Of a DNA stretch of 64,000 nucleotides, positions 26,600 to 40,204 are shown in pieces. Each line of letters starts with the position of its first letter. Positions within the stretch are counted from its first letter, which is position 1. This DNA is from Engraulis encrasicolus. Lineage: Eukaryota > Chordata > Actinopteri > Clupeiformes > Engraulidae. The notes under the pieces were generated by a model that was given only the letters and a program-made list of their open reading frames with translations, ran no database searches and had not been told where the DNA came from. The stretch is taken from the NCBI RefSeq assembly GCF_034702125.1, contig NC_085861.1, forward strand, positions 55,538,012 through 55,602,011. Reading direction: 5' to 3'. A program made the translations under genes and the position numbers.

Positions 26600-26977
26600 T
26601 TTTTTGCTTTATCTTATAGATTGTTGGTAGGTCTTCAGGATTTCAGAGGGTGCCCGGTGATATCCCTTGAGCATTTTCAGAGATTGTGCCTTTATTGTCC
26701 TTTATTGTGTTATAAATGTACATTATGACAAAAAACAACAGACACCTAATATTACTGTGAATGATGTTCCAAAATGTACCAAATTGCTTATATTATCTGA
26801 AGAAATATTTACATTGGACTGTCTTAACACTGCCCTCATTGAAACAAACCCAATATGGGGAACTAAACTAAACCTCTCAGAGCTGCAATCCCACAATTAA
26901 CTGCATTAGGAGATCTTGCATGACATCTCCTTTATTCACATATTGGTAGCCTACCACAAATAGCCACCTCAAATAGC

Positions 26978-27970
26978 CCACCTCAAACGCAGTTCTGAAG
27001 TTTGCGTCCTGCTGTATCGGAGCCTCATGCTAATCGTCATTCTCGTAGTCTGTTCCGTTCCTGTGTTCGTTACTGGGTTGTCAGTCTGTGAGCCATCTTC
27101 CGCCCCAACTCTCACAGGCTCTGGGGGTGTTTTACTCTTAAAATTCTTTGTAGCCAAGTTTGGGTGGGACCCATACGCCACTCGTGCTGGGTCCTGCCAC
27201 CATGGGCGCACGACACCTCAAGAGGGTTCAGCAATGAATCCCAGCGTCCCAGGTTCACTCCCATCAACCATCATTCACTTGGAGCACCAGGCCAGGTCCT
27301 TCCTTCTGGCCCACAGCCACTGGGTCCCCTTTTCAGCTGCCCTGGCGAGGTCCTTGATGGCCTGCCTGTACGCCTTCCCTTGCACCCCCATCTCCCTGAG
27401 TAGCTTAGATGCTGAGGTGGCTATGAATCCCCTGCAACCTACTTCCACCGGGCGTACCTTCACGTTCCATCCTTGTTGTCCGGCGTCTGCTGCAAGGTCA
27501 GTTTATCTCAGCTTCTTCCGCTCAAAGGCTTCCTCTATGGCACCCTCACAGGGTACCATGAGTTCAATGATGTACACTAGCTTGAGTGAGGAAGACCACA
27601 GAACAAGGCCAGGACGCAGGTTGGTGGATGCGATTTCTGGTAGAAAGCACAGCTTTTTGTCCAAGTCTGCCAGCATTTTCCAGTCCTGTGCTCTGCCCAG
27701 CTGTACAATGTCAGCACCACTGGTGATGGTGAAGCTGGCTTGACCCCCCTGGACAAAAAGTGTTGGCTGCCGATGGGAAGGGGAGGGGGAGCATTTGCAC
27801 TCATCCACTGGCATTCCAGCACTGCTGCAAGACTTCTGAGCACCTGGTTGTGTCGCCAGGTGTAGCGCCCTTGGTCTTGCATCCCACTAAGATGTGCTTT
27901 AGTGTTGCTGGGCTTGGGCACAAGGAGCACGTGGGGTCACCACCATACCATGGGGCACCTAAGTCACGCC
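26978..27970 (-). pseudogene. R2-like non-LTR retrotransposon C-terminal fragment, copy 2
   Basis: Counterpart of the unit 1 fragment. Here the zinc finger can be read as CSLCPSPATLKHILVGC, which fits CX2CX7HX4C of R2-type elements, followed by GRYTWRHNQVL and the nuclease-like LRPGLVLWSSS...IIELMVP. Indels of 1, 4 and 9 bp distinguish it from copy 1. It is a broken 3' end with no reverse transcriptase. Confidence 0.6.
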
Positions 27971-28189
27971 ATCTACTTCCTGGTTCATGGGGCAATAAGT
28001 TGCAAAAAATTGAATGAAAGTGAACGAGGCGAGTCGTGGTGGATTTGTGGTGCATTGGTGGAGGTCCAAGGTTTGGTCATCTCCAGTCTGACCTTGGCAC
28101 CCCCTTGCCTTAACGACTATTGGGATACCCCTATTCATGAACACGCAAAAAGGAGGGGGAGGCGTAAGGGGTAGGGCCAAGGGGTGGAT

Positions 28190-29663
28190 TGAGATTGAGC
28201 CTTATACTTCTCCGCCAGGTTAGTGATGGGAAGTTCCAACATCCCTTTGCCATAAAGCCCAATGCTACTGAGGTATCTGGGAAGACCAAGTCACTTCCTG
28301 GCATAGGCGTTGACCAGTCTCTCCAGTTTTTCCACCTTTGAAAGTGGAACCACGTAGAGGGTTAGTGGCCAGAGGAGACGTGTCAGGAGACCATACTGCA
28401 TACATCAGTTATTTTCTGGATTTGCGTTTTTTAATTGTATCTCTTTCCATGTTAATACAACCACCATTGAAATTCTGTACTGAACATTTCCTTATTTGTG
28501 GACAAACAAGTAATCAGCCAGAAATTAAATGATTATTAATTACACTTTGTATTTTGTGTTACAATAATACGGGAAGAGTAAATAGCAATGTATGAAATGT
28601 TATCAAAGATATGTTGTTGAAATTCTGTGTTGAATTAGTAATCCTTTCTGTATATGTCTGAGCTGACACCACCAAAATTTGCCTAAATGTTACACATTTC
28701 TGCTTGAAAAACAGCTAGTTATTTAATTGTCTAAAATGTTTTTGGTACTTTGGTACAAGGAAACTTTGTCAACTTTGATGTGGTAGGCCTACCACCCAGA
28801 ATTCTCTATGGTCAATCATGGTGCAGTTATGAAGCGGTCAAAAGCTTGTGGGCTATGGCTGCAGCGAAACCAACATTAAAGGGTTAATATCTGAAATTGG
28901 CATATCACCCACTCTTATCTTGATAGGTAAGTGGCGGGCAACAACAAACAGCAACACCAAACAACCCACTATGAGGTATAAAGCCAGGTTTGGCAACATT
29001 TTGGCCTTTGTGTCTCTGACTTGGAAAACCAGGCTTTTTTGGGTGAATGCCCCGCTCCCAAACATGCATAACCCCACCCCCACTGATCTCCATACCTCAC
29101 CTCCCGTTCTTTTACACATCCTACAGTGTAAACAAACACAAAAATAAGTATGGTATAGGGTATTTGGTCAACATAACCTGAATGGGAGCAGAAAACTGTT
29201 GTAATCAATGGCTGCAGCACATCCGGCATAAAAGGCTCAATATCTGAAAATGCTCAAGGGATGTCACCGGGCACCCTCTGGAATCTTAATAGGTACACCT
29301 TGGGTAACAACAAACTGCAAAGAAAAAAAACTTTATCATACGAAGCTGGGTTGGGCTGATATTTGACTTTTGGCTGCCGGACTATGTGGAGCACAGTTGT
29401 GGACTTAGCAGACATTGAATCCTTTCTTCGCTCCTTTCCCTCAGTGGGCTCTTTAACCTCTCTTAGCAAGCACTGCCCATACTCTTGGACCTTAAGCTCG
29501 AACTCTGAGTCTGAGAAGTCGAACAATGTAGGTACTTAGACGTTGAGTGGATGCACATATTTCTTGAAGTCAACACACCGTTCTTGAGGGAGCTTACAGT
29601 AGACATCAGCCTGGTGACATGCGACCGACATCTCAACTCGATATGACCCTCTTCTCCCAGCTT
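28190..29663. other. Unassigned core DNA, copy 2
   Basis: Counterpart of 12490-13966; no gene recognised. Confidence 0.5.
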
Positions 29664-32600
29664 GTCGAGCACATTGCAACAAAGTAGTTGCATATACAAG
29701 TTTGCCTTGTCTAAAATGTGATATACATGCAACTACTTTGATGCGATATGCTGACCCAATTTTTCCTTTTACTGTAGAATTTAGGAGAAAAGTACTTTAA
29801 AATGTTGATAAATCACTGTTTAGGCAAGGTGAACTTGGATATGCAACTACCTTGATGCAATGTGCTGACCCAATTTTTCCTTACTGATGGCAATGAGTCA
29901 TATGAGCCTGTTAACGGGTCCACTGGCTGTGACCAAACAAAGAAGTAACAACTTTTACTGCAGAACTTTTGAGAAAATGTCCTTCAAAAATGTTGATATA
30001 TCAATTGGACTAATGCAAATTTGCATATGCAAGCATTTTGAAGTGAAGTGCTGATCCAATATTTCCTTACTACTGGTATGGAGTCATATGAAGATGTTAA
30101 CAGGGCCACTGGCTGTGATCAAACAAAGAAATAACAACTTTTACTGTAGAATGTTGAAGAAAATGTCCTTCAAAATGCGTATATATCACTGATTAGGCAA
30201 GACAAACTTGCATATGCAACTATTTTGATGCAATGTGCTAAAACATTTTTTCCTTACTAATGGTAATGAGTCATATGAGCCTGTTAACAGGTGCACTGGC
30301 TGTGACAAGACAAATAAGTAACACATTTTACTGTAGAATTTTGGAGAAAATGTCCTTCAAAATGCTGATATATCATAGTGTAGGCAAGGCAAACTTGCAT
30401 ATGCAACTATTTTGAATCAAATTAACTTAACCAACATCAAAATGTTTGATGCAATGTGCTGACCCTGTGCTAATGGTAATGAGTCACATGAGCCTGTTAA
30501 TGGGTCCATTGACTGTGAACAGACAAAGAGGTAAAAACGTTTCCAGTACAATTATGGAGAAAATGTGATTTTACTGTAGAAATTTGGAGATAATGTCCTT
30601 CAAAATGCTGATTCAATCTTTCCTTACTATTGGTAATGAGTCATATGGACCTGGTAACAGGTCTACTGGCTGTGACCAGGACAAAGTAGTAACAACTTTT
30701 ACTGTAGAAGTTTGGAGAAAATGTCCTTGAAAATGCTGATATATCAAGTTAGGCAAGGCAAACTTGCATATGCAACTATTTTGATGCAATATGTTGACCC
30801 AATTTTTCTTAACTAATGCTAATGAGTCACATGAGCCTGTTAACAGGTTAACTGGCTGTGACCAGACAAAGAAGTAATAACTTTTACTGTACAATTTTGG
30901 AGAAAATGTGCTCCAAAATGCCAATATATCACTGTGTAGGCAAGGCACACTTGCATATGCAGCTATTTTGATGCAATGTGCTGACCCAATTTTTCTTTCC
31001 TAATGATAATGAGTCACATGAGCCTGTTAACAGGTCCACTGGCTGTGACCAGACAAAGAAGTAATAACTTTTACTGTAGAATTTTGGAGAAAATGTGCTC
31101 CGAAAATGCTGATATGTCAATTGGGCTAATGCAAGTTACATATGCAAGGATTTTGAAGTGAATTGCCGATCCAATTTTTCCTTACTACTGGTAACGAGTC
31201 ATTTGTACCTGTTAACAGGTCCACTGGCTGTGACCAGACAAAGAAGTAACACCTTTTACTGTACAATTTTGGAGAAAATGTGCTTCAAAATGCTGATATG
31301 TCACTGTGTAAGCAAGGCACACTTGCATATGCAATTATTTTGATGCAATGTGCTGACCCAATTTTTCTTTACTAATGATAATCAGTCACATGAGCCTGTT
31401 AACAGGTCCACTGGCTGTGACCAGACAAAGAAGTAACAACTTTTACTGTAGAATTTTGGAGAAAATGTGCTCCAAAAATGCTATGTCACTGTGTGGACAA
31501 GGAAAACTTGCATATGCAACTACTTTGATGCAATGTGCTGACCCAATTTTTCTTTACTAATGGTAATGAGTCACATGAGCCTTTTAACAGGTCCACTGGC
31601 TGTGACCAGACAAAGAAGTAACAACTTTTACTGCACAATTTCGGAGAAAATGTGCTCCAAAAATGATATGTCAATTGGGCTAATGCAAGTTGCATATGCA
31701 AGAATTTTGAAGTGAAGTGCTGATCCATTTTCCCTTACTACTGGTATCGAGTCATATGAGCCTGTTAACAGGTCCACTGGCTGTGACCAGACAAAGAAGT
31801 AACAAATTTTACTGTACATTTTTGGAGAAAATGTATTCCAAAAATGCTGATATGTCAATTGGGCTAATGCAAGTTGCATATGCAAAGATTTTGAAGTGAA
31901 GTGCCGATCCAATGTTTCCTTACTACTGGTAACGAGTCACATGTACCTGTTAACAGGTCCACTGGCTGTGACCAGACAAAGAAGTAACAACTTTTACTGT
32001 AGAATTTTGGAGAAAATGTGCTCCAAAATGCTGATATGTCACTGTGTAGGCAAGGCACACTTGCATATGCAACTATTTTGATGCAATGTGCTGACCTAAT
32101 TTTTCTTTACTAATGATAATCAGTCACATGAGTCTGTTAACAGGTCCACTGGCTGTGACCAGACAAAGAAGTAACAACTTTCACTGTAGAATTTTGGAGA
32201 AAATGTGCTCCAAAAATGCAATGTCACTGTGTAGGCAAGGCAAACTTGCATATGCAACTACTTTGATGCAATGTGCTGACCCAATTTTTCTTTACTAATG
32301 GTAATGAGTCACATGAGCCTTTTAACAGGTCCACTGGCTGTGACCAGACAAAGAAGTAACAACTTTTACTGTAGAATTTTGGAGAAAATGTGCTCCAAAA
32401 ATGCTGATATGTCAATTGGGCTAATGCAAGTTGCATATGCAAGGATTTTGAAGTGAAGTGCCGATCCAATTTTTCCTTACTACTGGTAACGAGTCATATG
32501 TACCTGTTAACAGGTCCACTGGCTGTGACCAGACAAAGAAGTAACAACTTTTACTGTAGAATTTTGGAGAAAATGTGAAACAAAATGCTGATATGTCATT

Positions 32601-35049
32601 GTGTATAGGCAAGGCACACTTGCATATGCAACTACTTTGATGCAATGTGCTGACCCATTTTTTCTTTACTAATGGTAATGAGTCACATGAGCCTTTTAAC
32701 AGGTCCACTGGCTGTGACCAGACAAAGAAGTTACAATTTTTACTATAGAATTTTTGAGAAAATGTGCTCCAAAAATGCTGATATGTCAATTGGGCTAATG
32801 CAGGTTGCATATGCATAAATTTTGAAGTGAAGTGCTGATCCATTTTTTCCTTACTACTGGTAACGAGTCATATGACCCTGTTAACAGGTCCACTGGCTGT
32901 GACCAGACAAAGAAGTAAGACATTTTACTGTAGAATTTTGGAGAAAATGTGCTCCAAAAATGCTATGTCAATTGGGCTAATGCAAGTTGCTTATGCAAGG
33001 ACTTTGAAGTGAAGTGCCGATCCAATTTTTCCTTACTACTGGTAACGAGTCATATGTACCTGTTAACAGGTCCACTGGCTGTGACCAGACAAAGATGTAA
33101 CACCTTTTACTGTACAATTTTGGAGAAAATGTGCTCCAAAATGCTGATATGTCACTGTGTAGGCAAGGCACACTTGCATATGCAACTACTTTGATGCAAT
33201 TTGCTGACCCAATTTTTCTTTACTATTGGTAATGAGTCACATGAGCCTGTTAACAGTTCCACTGGCTGTGACCGGACAAAGAAGTAACAACTTTTACAGT
33301 AGAATTTTGGAGAAAATGTGCTCTAAAATGCTGATATGTCAATTGGGCTAATGCAAGTTTCATATGCAAGCATTTTGAAGTGAAGTGTTGATTCAATGTT
33401 TCCTTACTAATGGTAATGAATCACATGAGCCTGTTAACAGGTCCACTGGCTGTGACCAGAGAAAGAAGTAACAACTTTTACTGTAGAATTTTGGAGAAAA
33501 TGTCCTTCAAAATGCTGTTATATCACTGTGTAGTCAAGGCAAACTTGCATATGGAACTACTTTGATGCAATGAGCTGACCATTTTTTTCTTTACTATTGG
33601 TAATGAGTCACATGGGCTGGTTAACAGGTCCACTGGCTGTGACCAGACAATGAAGTTACAACTTTTACTGTAGAATTTTGGAGAAAATGTCCTTCAAAAT
33701 GCCGATATATCACTGTGTAGGCAAGGCAAGCTTCCATATGCAACTACTTTGATGCAATGTGCTGACCCATTTTTTCTTTACTAATGGTAATGAGTCACTT
33801 GAGCCTTTTAACAGGTCCCCTGGCTGTGTCCAGACATAGAAGTAACAATTTTTACTGTAGAATTTTGGAGAAAATGTGCTCCAGAAATGCTGATATGTCA
33901 ATTGGGCTAATGCAAGTAGCATATGCATGCATTTTTAAGTGAAGTGCTGATCCATTTTTTCCTTACTACTGGTAACGAGTCATATGACCCTGTTAACAGG
34001 TCCACTGGCTGTGATCAGACAAAGAAGTAAGACATTTTACTGTAGAATTTTGGAGAAAATGTGCTCCAAAAATGCTTATATGTCAATTGGGCTAATGCAA
34101 GTTGCATATGCAAGGACTTTGAAGTGAAGTGCCGATCCAATTTTTCCTTACTAATGGTAATGAATCACATGAGCCTGTTAACAGGTCCACTGGCTGTGAC
34201 CAGAGAAAGAAGTAACAACTTTTACTGTAGAATTTTGGAGAAAATGTCCTTCAAAATGCTGTTATATCACTGTGTAGGCAAGGCAAACTTCCATATGCAA
34301 CTACTTTGATGCAATCAGCTGACCAAATTTTTCTTTACTATTGGTAATGAGTCACATGGGCTGGTTAACAGGTCCACTGGCTGTGACCAGACAATGAAGT
34401 AACAACTTTTACTGTAGAATTTTGGAGAAAATGTCCTTCAAAATGCCGATATATCACTGTGTAGGCAAGGCAAACTTGCATATGCAACTACTTTGATGCA
34501 ATGTGCTGACCCAATTTTTCTTTACTAATGGTAATGAGTCACATGAGCCTTTTAACAGGTCCACTGGCTGTGACCAGACAAAGAAGTAACAACTTTTACT
34601 GTAGAATTTTGGAGAAAATGTGCTCCAAAATGCTGATATGTCAATTGGGCTAATGCAAGTTGCATATGCATGCATTTTGAAGTGAAGTGCTGATCCATTT
34701 TTTCCTTACTACTGGTTGAGAGTCATATGACCCTGTTAACAGGTCCACTGGCTGTGATCAGACAAAGAAGTAAGACATTTTACTGTAGAATTTTGGAGAA
34801 AATGTGCTCCAAAAATGCTTATATGTCAATTGGGCTAATGCAAGTTGCATATGCAAGGACTTTGAAGTGAAGTGCCGATCCAATTTTTCCTTACTAATGG
34901 TAATGAATCACATGAGCCTGTTAACAGGTCCACTGGCTGTGACCAGACAAAGAAGTAACAACTTTTACTGTAGAATTTTGGAGAAAATGTCCTTCAAAAT
35001 GCTGATATATCACTGTGTAGGCAAGGCAAACTTGCATATGCAACTACTT

Positions 35050-38000
35050 TGATGCAATGAGCTGACCCAATTTTTCTTTACTATTGGTAATGAGTCACAT
35101 GGGCTGGTTAACAGGTCCACTGGCTGTGACCAGACAATGAAGTAACAACTTTTACTGTAGAATTTTGGAGAAAATGTCCTTCAAAATGCCGATATATCAC
35201 TGTGTAGGCAAGGCAAACTTGCATATGCAACTACTTTGATGCAATGTGCTGACCCAATTTTTCTTTACTATTGGTAATGAGTCACATGGGCTGGTTAACA
35301 GGTCCACTGGCTGTGACCAGACAATGAAGTAACAACTTTTACTGTAGAATTTTGGAGAAAATGTCCTTCAAAATGCCGATATATCACTGTGTAGGCAAGG
35401 CAAACTTGCATATGCAACTACTTTGATGCAATGAGCTGACCCAATTTTTCTTTACTATTGGTAATGAGTCACATGGGCTGGTTAACAGGTCCACTGGCTG
35501 TGACCAGACAATGAAGTAACAACTTTTACTGTAGAATTTTGGAGAAAATGTCCTTCAAAATGCCGATATATCACTGTGTAGGCAAGGCAAACTTGCATAT
35601 GCAACTACTTTGATGCAATGTGCTGACCCAATTTTTCTTTACTATTGGTAATGAGTCACATGGGCTGGTTAACAGGTCCACTGGCTGTGACCAGACAAAG
35701 AAGTAACAACTTTTACTGTAGAATTTTGGAGAAAATGTCCTTCAAAATGCTGATATATCACTGTGTAGGCAAGGCAAACTTGCATATGCAACTACTTTGA
35801 TGCAATGTGCTGACCCAATTTTTCTTTACTATTGGTAATGAGTCACATGGGCTGGTTAACAGGTCCACTGGCTGTGACCAGACAATGAAGTAACAACTTT
35901 TACTGTAGAATTTTGGAGAAAATGTCCTTCAAAAAGCCGATATATCACTGTGTAGGCAAGGCAAACTTGCATATGCAACTACTTTGATGCAATGTGCTGA
36001 CCCAATTTTTCTTTACTATTGGTAATGAGTCACATGGGCTTGTTAACAGGTACACTGGCTGTGACCAGACAATGAAGTACCAACTTTTACTGTAGAATTT
36101 TGGAGAAAATGTCCTTCAAAATGCCGATATATCACTGTGTAGGCAAGGCAAACTTGCATATGCAACTACTTTGATGCAATGAGCTGACCCAATTTTTCTT
36201 TACTATTGGTAATGAGTCACATGGGCTGGTTAACAGGTCCACTGGCTGTGACCAGACAATGAAGTAACAACTTTTACTGTAGAATTTTGGAGAAAATGTC
36301 CTTTAAAATGCCGATATATCACTGTGTAGGCAAGGCAAACTTGCATATGCAACTACTTTGATGCAATGTGCTGACCCAATTTTTCTTTACTATTGGTAAT
36401 GAGTCACATGGGCTGGTTAACAGGTCCACTGGCTGTGACCAGACAATGAAGTAACAACTTTTACTGTAGAATTTTGGAGAAAATGTCCTTCAAAATGCTG
36501 ATATATTACCGTGTGGGCAAGTCAAACTTGCATATGCAACTACTTTGATGCAATGTGCTGACCAAATTTTTCTTTACTATTGGTAATGAGTCACATGGGC
36601 TGGTTAACAGGTCCACTGGCTGTGACCAGACAATGAAGTAACAACTTTTACTGTAGAATTTTGGAGAAAATGTCCTTCAAAATGCCGATATATCACTGTG
36701 TAGGCAAGGCAAACTTGCATATGCAACTACTTTGATGCAATGTGCTGACCCAATTTTTCTTTACTATTGGTAATGAGTCACATGGGCTGGTTAACAGGTC
36801 CACTGGCTGTGACCAGACAAAAGAGTACCAACTTTTACTGTAGAATTTTGGAGAAAATGTCCTTTAAAATGCCGATATATCACTGTGTAGGCAAGGCAAA
36901 CTTGCATATGCAACTACTTTGATGCAATGTGCTGACCCAATTTTTCTTTACTATTGGTAATGAGTCACATGGGCTGGTTAACAGGTCCACTGGCTGTGAC
37001 CAGACAATGAAGTAACAACTTTTACTGTAGAATTTCGGAGAAAATGTGCTCCAAAAATGCTGTCACTGTGTAGGCAAGGCAAACTTGCATATGCAACTAC
37101 TTTGATGCAATGTGCTGACCCAATTTTTCTTTACTATTGGTAATGAGTCACATGGGCTGGTTAACAGGTCCACTGGCTGTGACCAGACAATGAAGTAACA
37201 ACTTTTACTGTAGAATTTTGGAGAAAATGTCCTTCAAAATGCCGATATATCACTGTGTAGGCAAGGCAAACTTGCATATGCAACTACTTTGATGCAATGA
37301 GCTGACCAAATTTTTCTTTACTATTGGTAATGAGTCACATGGGCTGGTTAACAGGTCCACTGGCTGTGACCAGACAAAGAAGTAACAACTTTTACTGTAG
37401 AATTTTGGAGAAAATGTCCTTCAAAATGCCGATATATCACTGTGTAGGCAAGGCAAACTTGCATATGCAACTACTTTGATGCAATGTGCTGACCCAATTT
37501 TTCTTTACTATTGGTAATGAGTCACATGGGCTGGTTAACAGGTCCACTGGCTGTGACCAGACAATGAAGTAACAACTTTTACTGTAGAATTTTGGAGAAA
37601 ATGTCCTTCAAAATGCCGATATATCACTGTGTAGGCAAGGCAAACTTGCATATGCAACTACTTTGATGCAATGTGCTGACCCCATTTTTCTTTACTATTG
37701 GTAATGAGTCACATGGGCTGGTTAACAGGTCCACTGGCTGTGACCAGACAATGAAGTAACAACTTTTACTGTAGAATTTTAGAGAAAATGTCCTTCAAAA
37801 TGCTGATATATTACCGTGTAGGCAAGTCAAACTTGCATATGCAACTACTTTGATGCAATGTGCTGACCCAATTTTTCTTTACTATTGGTAATGAGTCACA
37901 TGAGCCTGTTAACAGGTCCACTGGCTGATACCAGACAAAAGAGTACCTACTTTTACTGTAGAATTTTGGAGAAAATGTCCTTCAAAATGCCGATATATCA

Positions 38001-38420
38001 CTGTGTAGGCAAGGCAAACTTGCATATGCAACTACTTTGATGCAATGTGCTGACCCAATTTTTCTTTACTATTGGTAATGAGTCACATGGGCCTGTTAAC
38101 AGGTCCACTGGCTGTGACCAGACAATGAAGTAACAACTTTTACTGTAGAATTTTGGAGAAAATGTCCTTCAAAATGCCGATATATCACTGTGTAGGCAAG
38201 GCAAACTTGCATATGCAACTACTTTGATGCAATGAGCTGACCCAATTTTTCTTTACTATTGGTAATGAGTCACATGGGCTGGTTAACAGGTCCACTGGCT
38301 GTGACCAGACAATGAAGTAACAACTTTTACTGTAGAATTTTGGAGAAAATGTCCTTCAAAATGCCGATATATCACTGTGTAGGCAAGGCAAACTTGCATA
38401 TGCAACTACTTTGATGCAAT
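35050..38420 (-). repeat. Homogenised satellite run
   Basis: About 18 successive monomers nearly identical to one another (same GGTAATGAGTCACATGGGCT and ACAATGAAG variants). They contain TGAGTCA, the AP-1 consensus, in practically every unit. This points to recent local amplification of one monomer. Confidence 0.85.
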
Positions 38421-40204
38421 GTGTGCTTACCCAATTTTTCTTTACTATTGGTAATGAGTCACATGGGCTGGTTAACAGGTCCACTGACTGTGACCAGACA
38501 ATGAAGTAACAACTTTTACTGTAGAATTTTGGAGAAAATGTCCTTCAAAATGCCGATATATCACTGTGTAGGCAAGGCAAACTTCCATATGCAACTACTT
38601 TGATGCAATGAGCTGACCCAATTTTTCTTTACTATTGGTAATGAGTCACATGGGCTGGTTAACAGGTCAACTGGCTGTGACCAGACAATGAATTAACAAC
38701 TTTTACTGTAGAATTTTGGAGAAAATGTCCTTCAAAATGCCGATATATCACTGTGTAGGCAAGACAAACTTGCATTTGCAACTACTTTGATGCAATGTGC
38801 TGACCCAATTTTTCTTTACTATTGGTAATGAGTCACATGGGCTGGTTAACAGGTCCACTGGCTGTGACCAGACAAAGAAGTAACAACTTTTACTGTACAA
38901 TTTTGGAGAAAATGTGCTCCAAAAATGCTGATATGTCAATTGGGCCAATGCAAGTTGCATATGCAAGGATTTTGAAGTGAAGTGCCGATCCAATTTTTCC
39001 TTACTACTGGTAACGAGTCATATGAGCCTGTTAACAGGTCCACTGGCTGTGACCAGACAAAGAAGTAACAACTTTTACTGTAGAATTTTGGAGAAAATGT
39101 CCTTCAAAATGCTGATATATCACTGTGTAGGCAAGGCAAACTTGCATATGCAACTACTTTGATGCAATGTGCTGACCCAATTTTTCTTTACTATTGGTAA
39201 TGAGTCACATGGGCTGGTTAACAGGTCCACTGACTGTGACCAGACAATGAAGTAACAACTTTTACTGTAGAATTTTGGAGAAAATGTCCTCCAAAATGCT
39301 GATGTGTCAATTGGGCTAATGCAAGTTGCATAGGCAACTACTTTGATGCAATGTGCTGACCCAATTTTTCTTTACTATTGGTAATGAGTCACATGAGCCT
39401 GTTAACAGGTCCACTGGCTGTGACCAGACAAAGAAGTAACAACTTTTACTGTAGAATTTTGGAGAAAATGTCCTTCAAAATGCCGATATATCACTGTGTA
39501 GGCAAGGCAAACTTGCATATGCAACTACTTTGATGCAATGTGTGCTTACCCAATTTTTCTTTACTATTGGTAATGAGTCACATGGGCTGGTTAACAGGTC
39601 CACTGACTGTGACCAGACAATGAAGTAACAACTTTTACTGTAGAATTTTGGAGAAAATGTCCTTCAAAATGCCGATATATCACTGTGTAGGCAAGGCAAA
39701 CTTCCATATGCAACTACTTTGATGCAATGAGCTGACCCAATTTTTCTTTACTATTGGTAATGAGTCACATGGGCTGGTTAACAGGTCAACTGGCTGTGAC
39801 CAGACAATGAATTAACAACTTTTACTGTAGAATTTTGGAGAAAATGTCCTTCAAAATGCCGATATATCACTGTGTAGGCAAGACAAACTTGCATTTGCAA
39901 CTACTTTGATGCAATGTGCTGACCCAATTTTTCTTTACTATTGGTAATGAGTCACATGGGCTGGTTAACAGGTCCACTGGCTGTGACCAGACAAAGAAGT
40001 AACAACTTTTACTGTACAATTTTGGAGAAAATGTGCTCCAAAAATGCTGATATGTCAATTGGGCCAATGCAAGTTGCATATGCAAGGATTTTGAAGTGAA
40101 GTGCCGATCCAATTTTTCCTTACTACTGGTAACGAGTCATATGAGCCTGTTAACAAGTCCACTGGCTGTGACCAGACAAAGAAGTAACAACTTTTACTGT
40201 AGAA
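38320..40204 (-). repeat. Higher-order duplication in satellite (1119-bp offset)
   Basis: About 765 bp at 38320-39085 recur almost identically at 39439-40204. The offset is 1119 bp, six monomers. Shared private variants include GTGTGCTTACCC (38421 and 39540) and TTGCATTTGCAA (38774 and 39893). Confidence 0.8.

Larger units (their letters stand above)
15783..31480 (+). repeat. Composite module, unit 2
   Basis: Second tandem copy of the module at 91-15782, with the same order of parts. Differences are mostly single bases and small indels: for example a 7-bp deletion near 25607 and a stop codon at 25940-25942 inside the BEL protease, neither present in unit 1. Beyond 31480 its - oriented satellite continues without a break into a much longer array. 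Confidence 0.9.
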
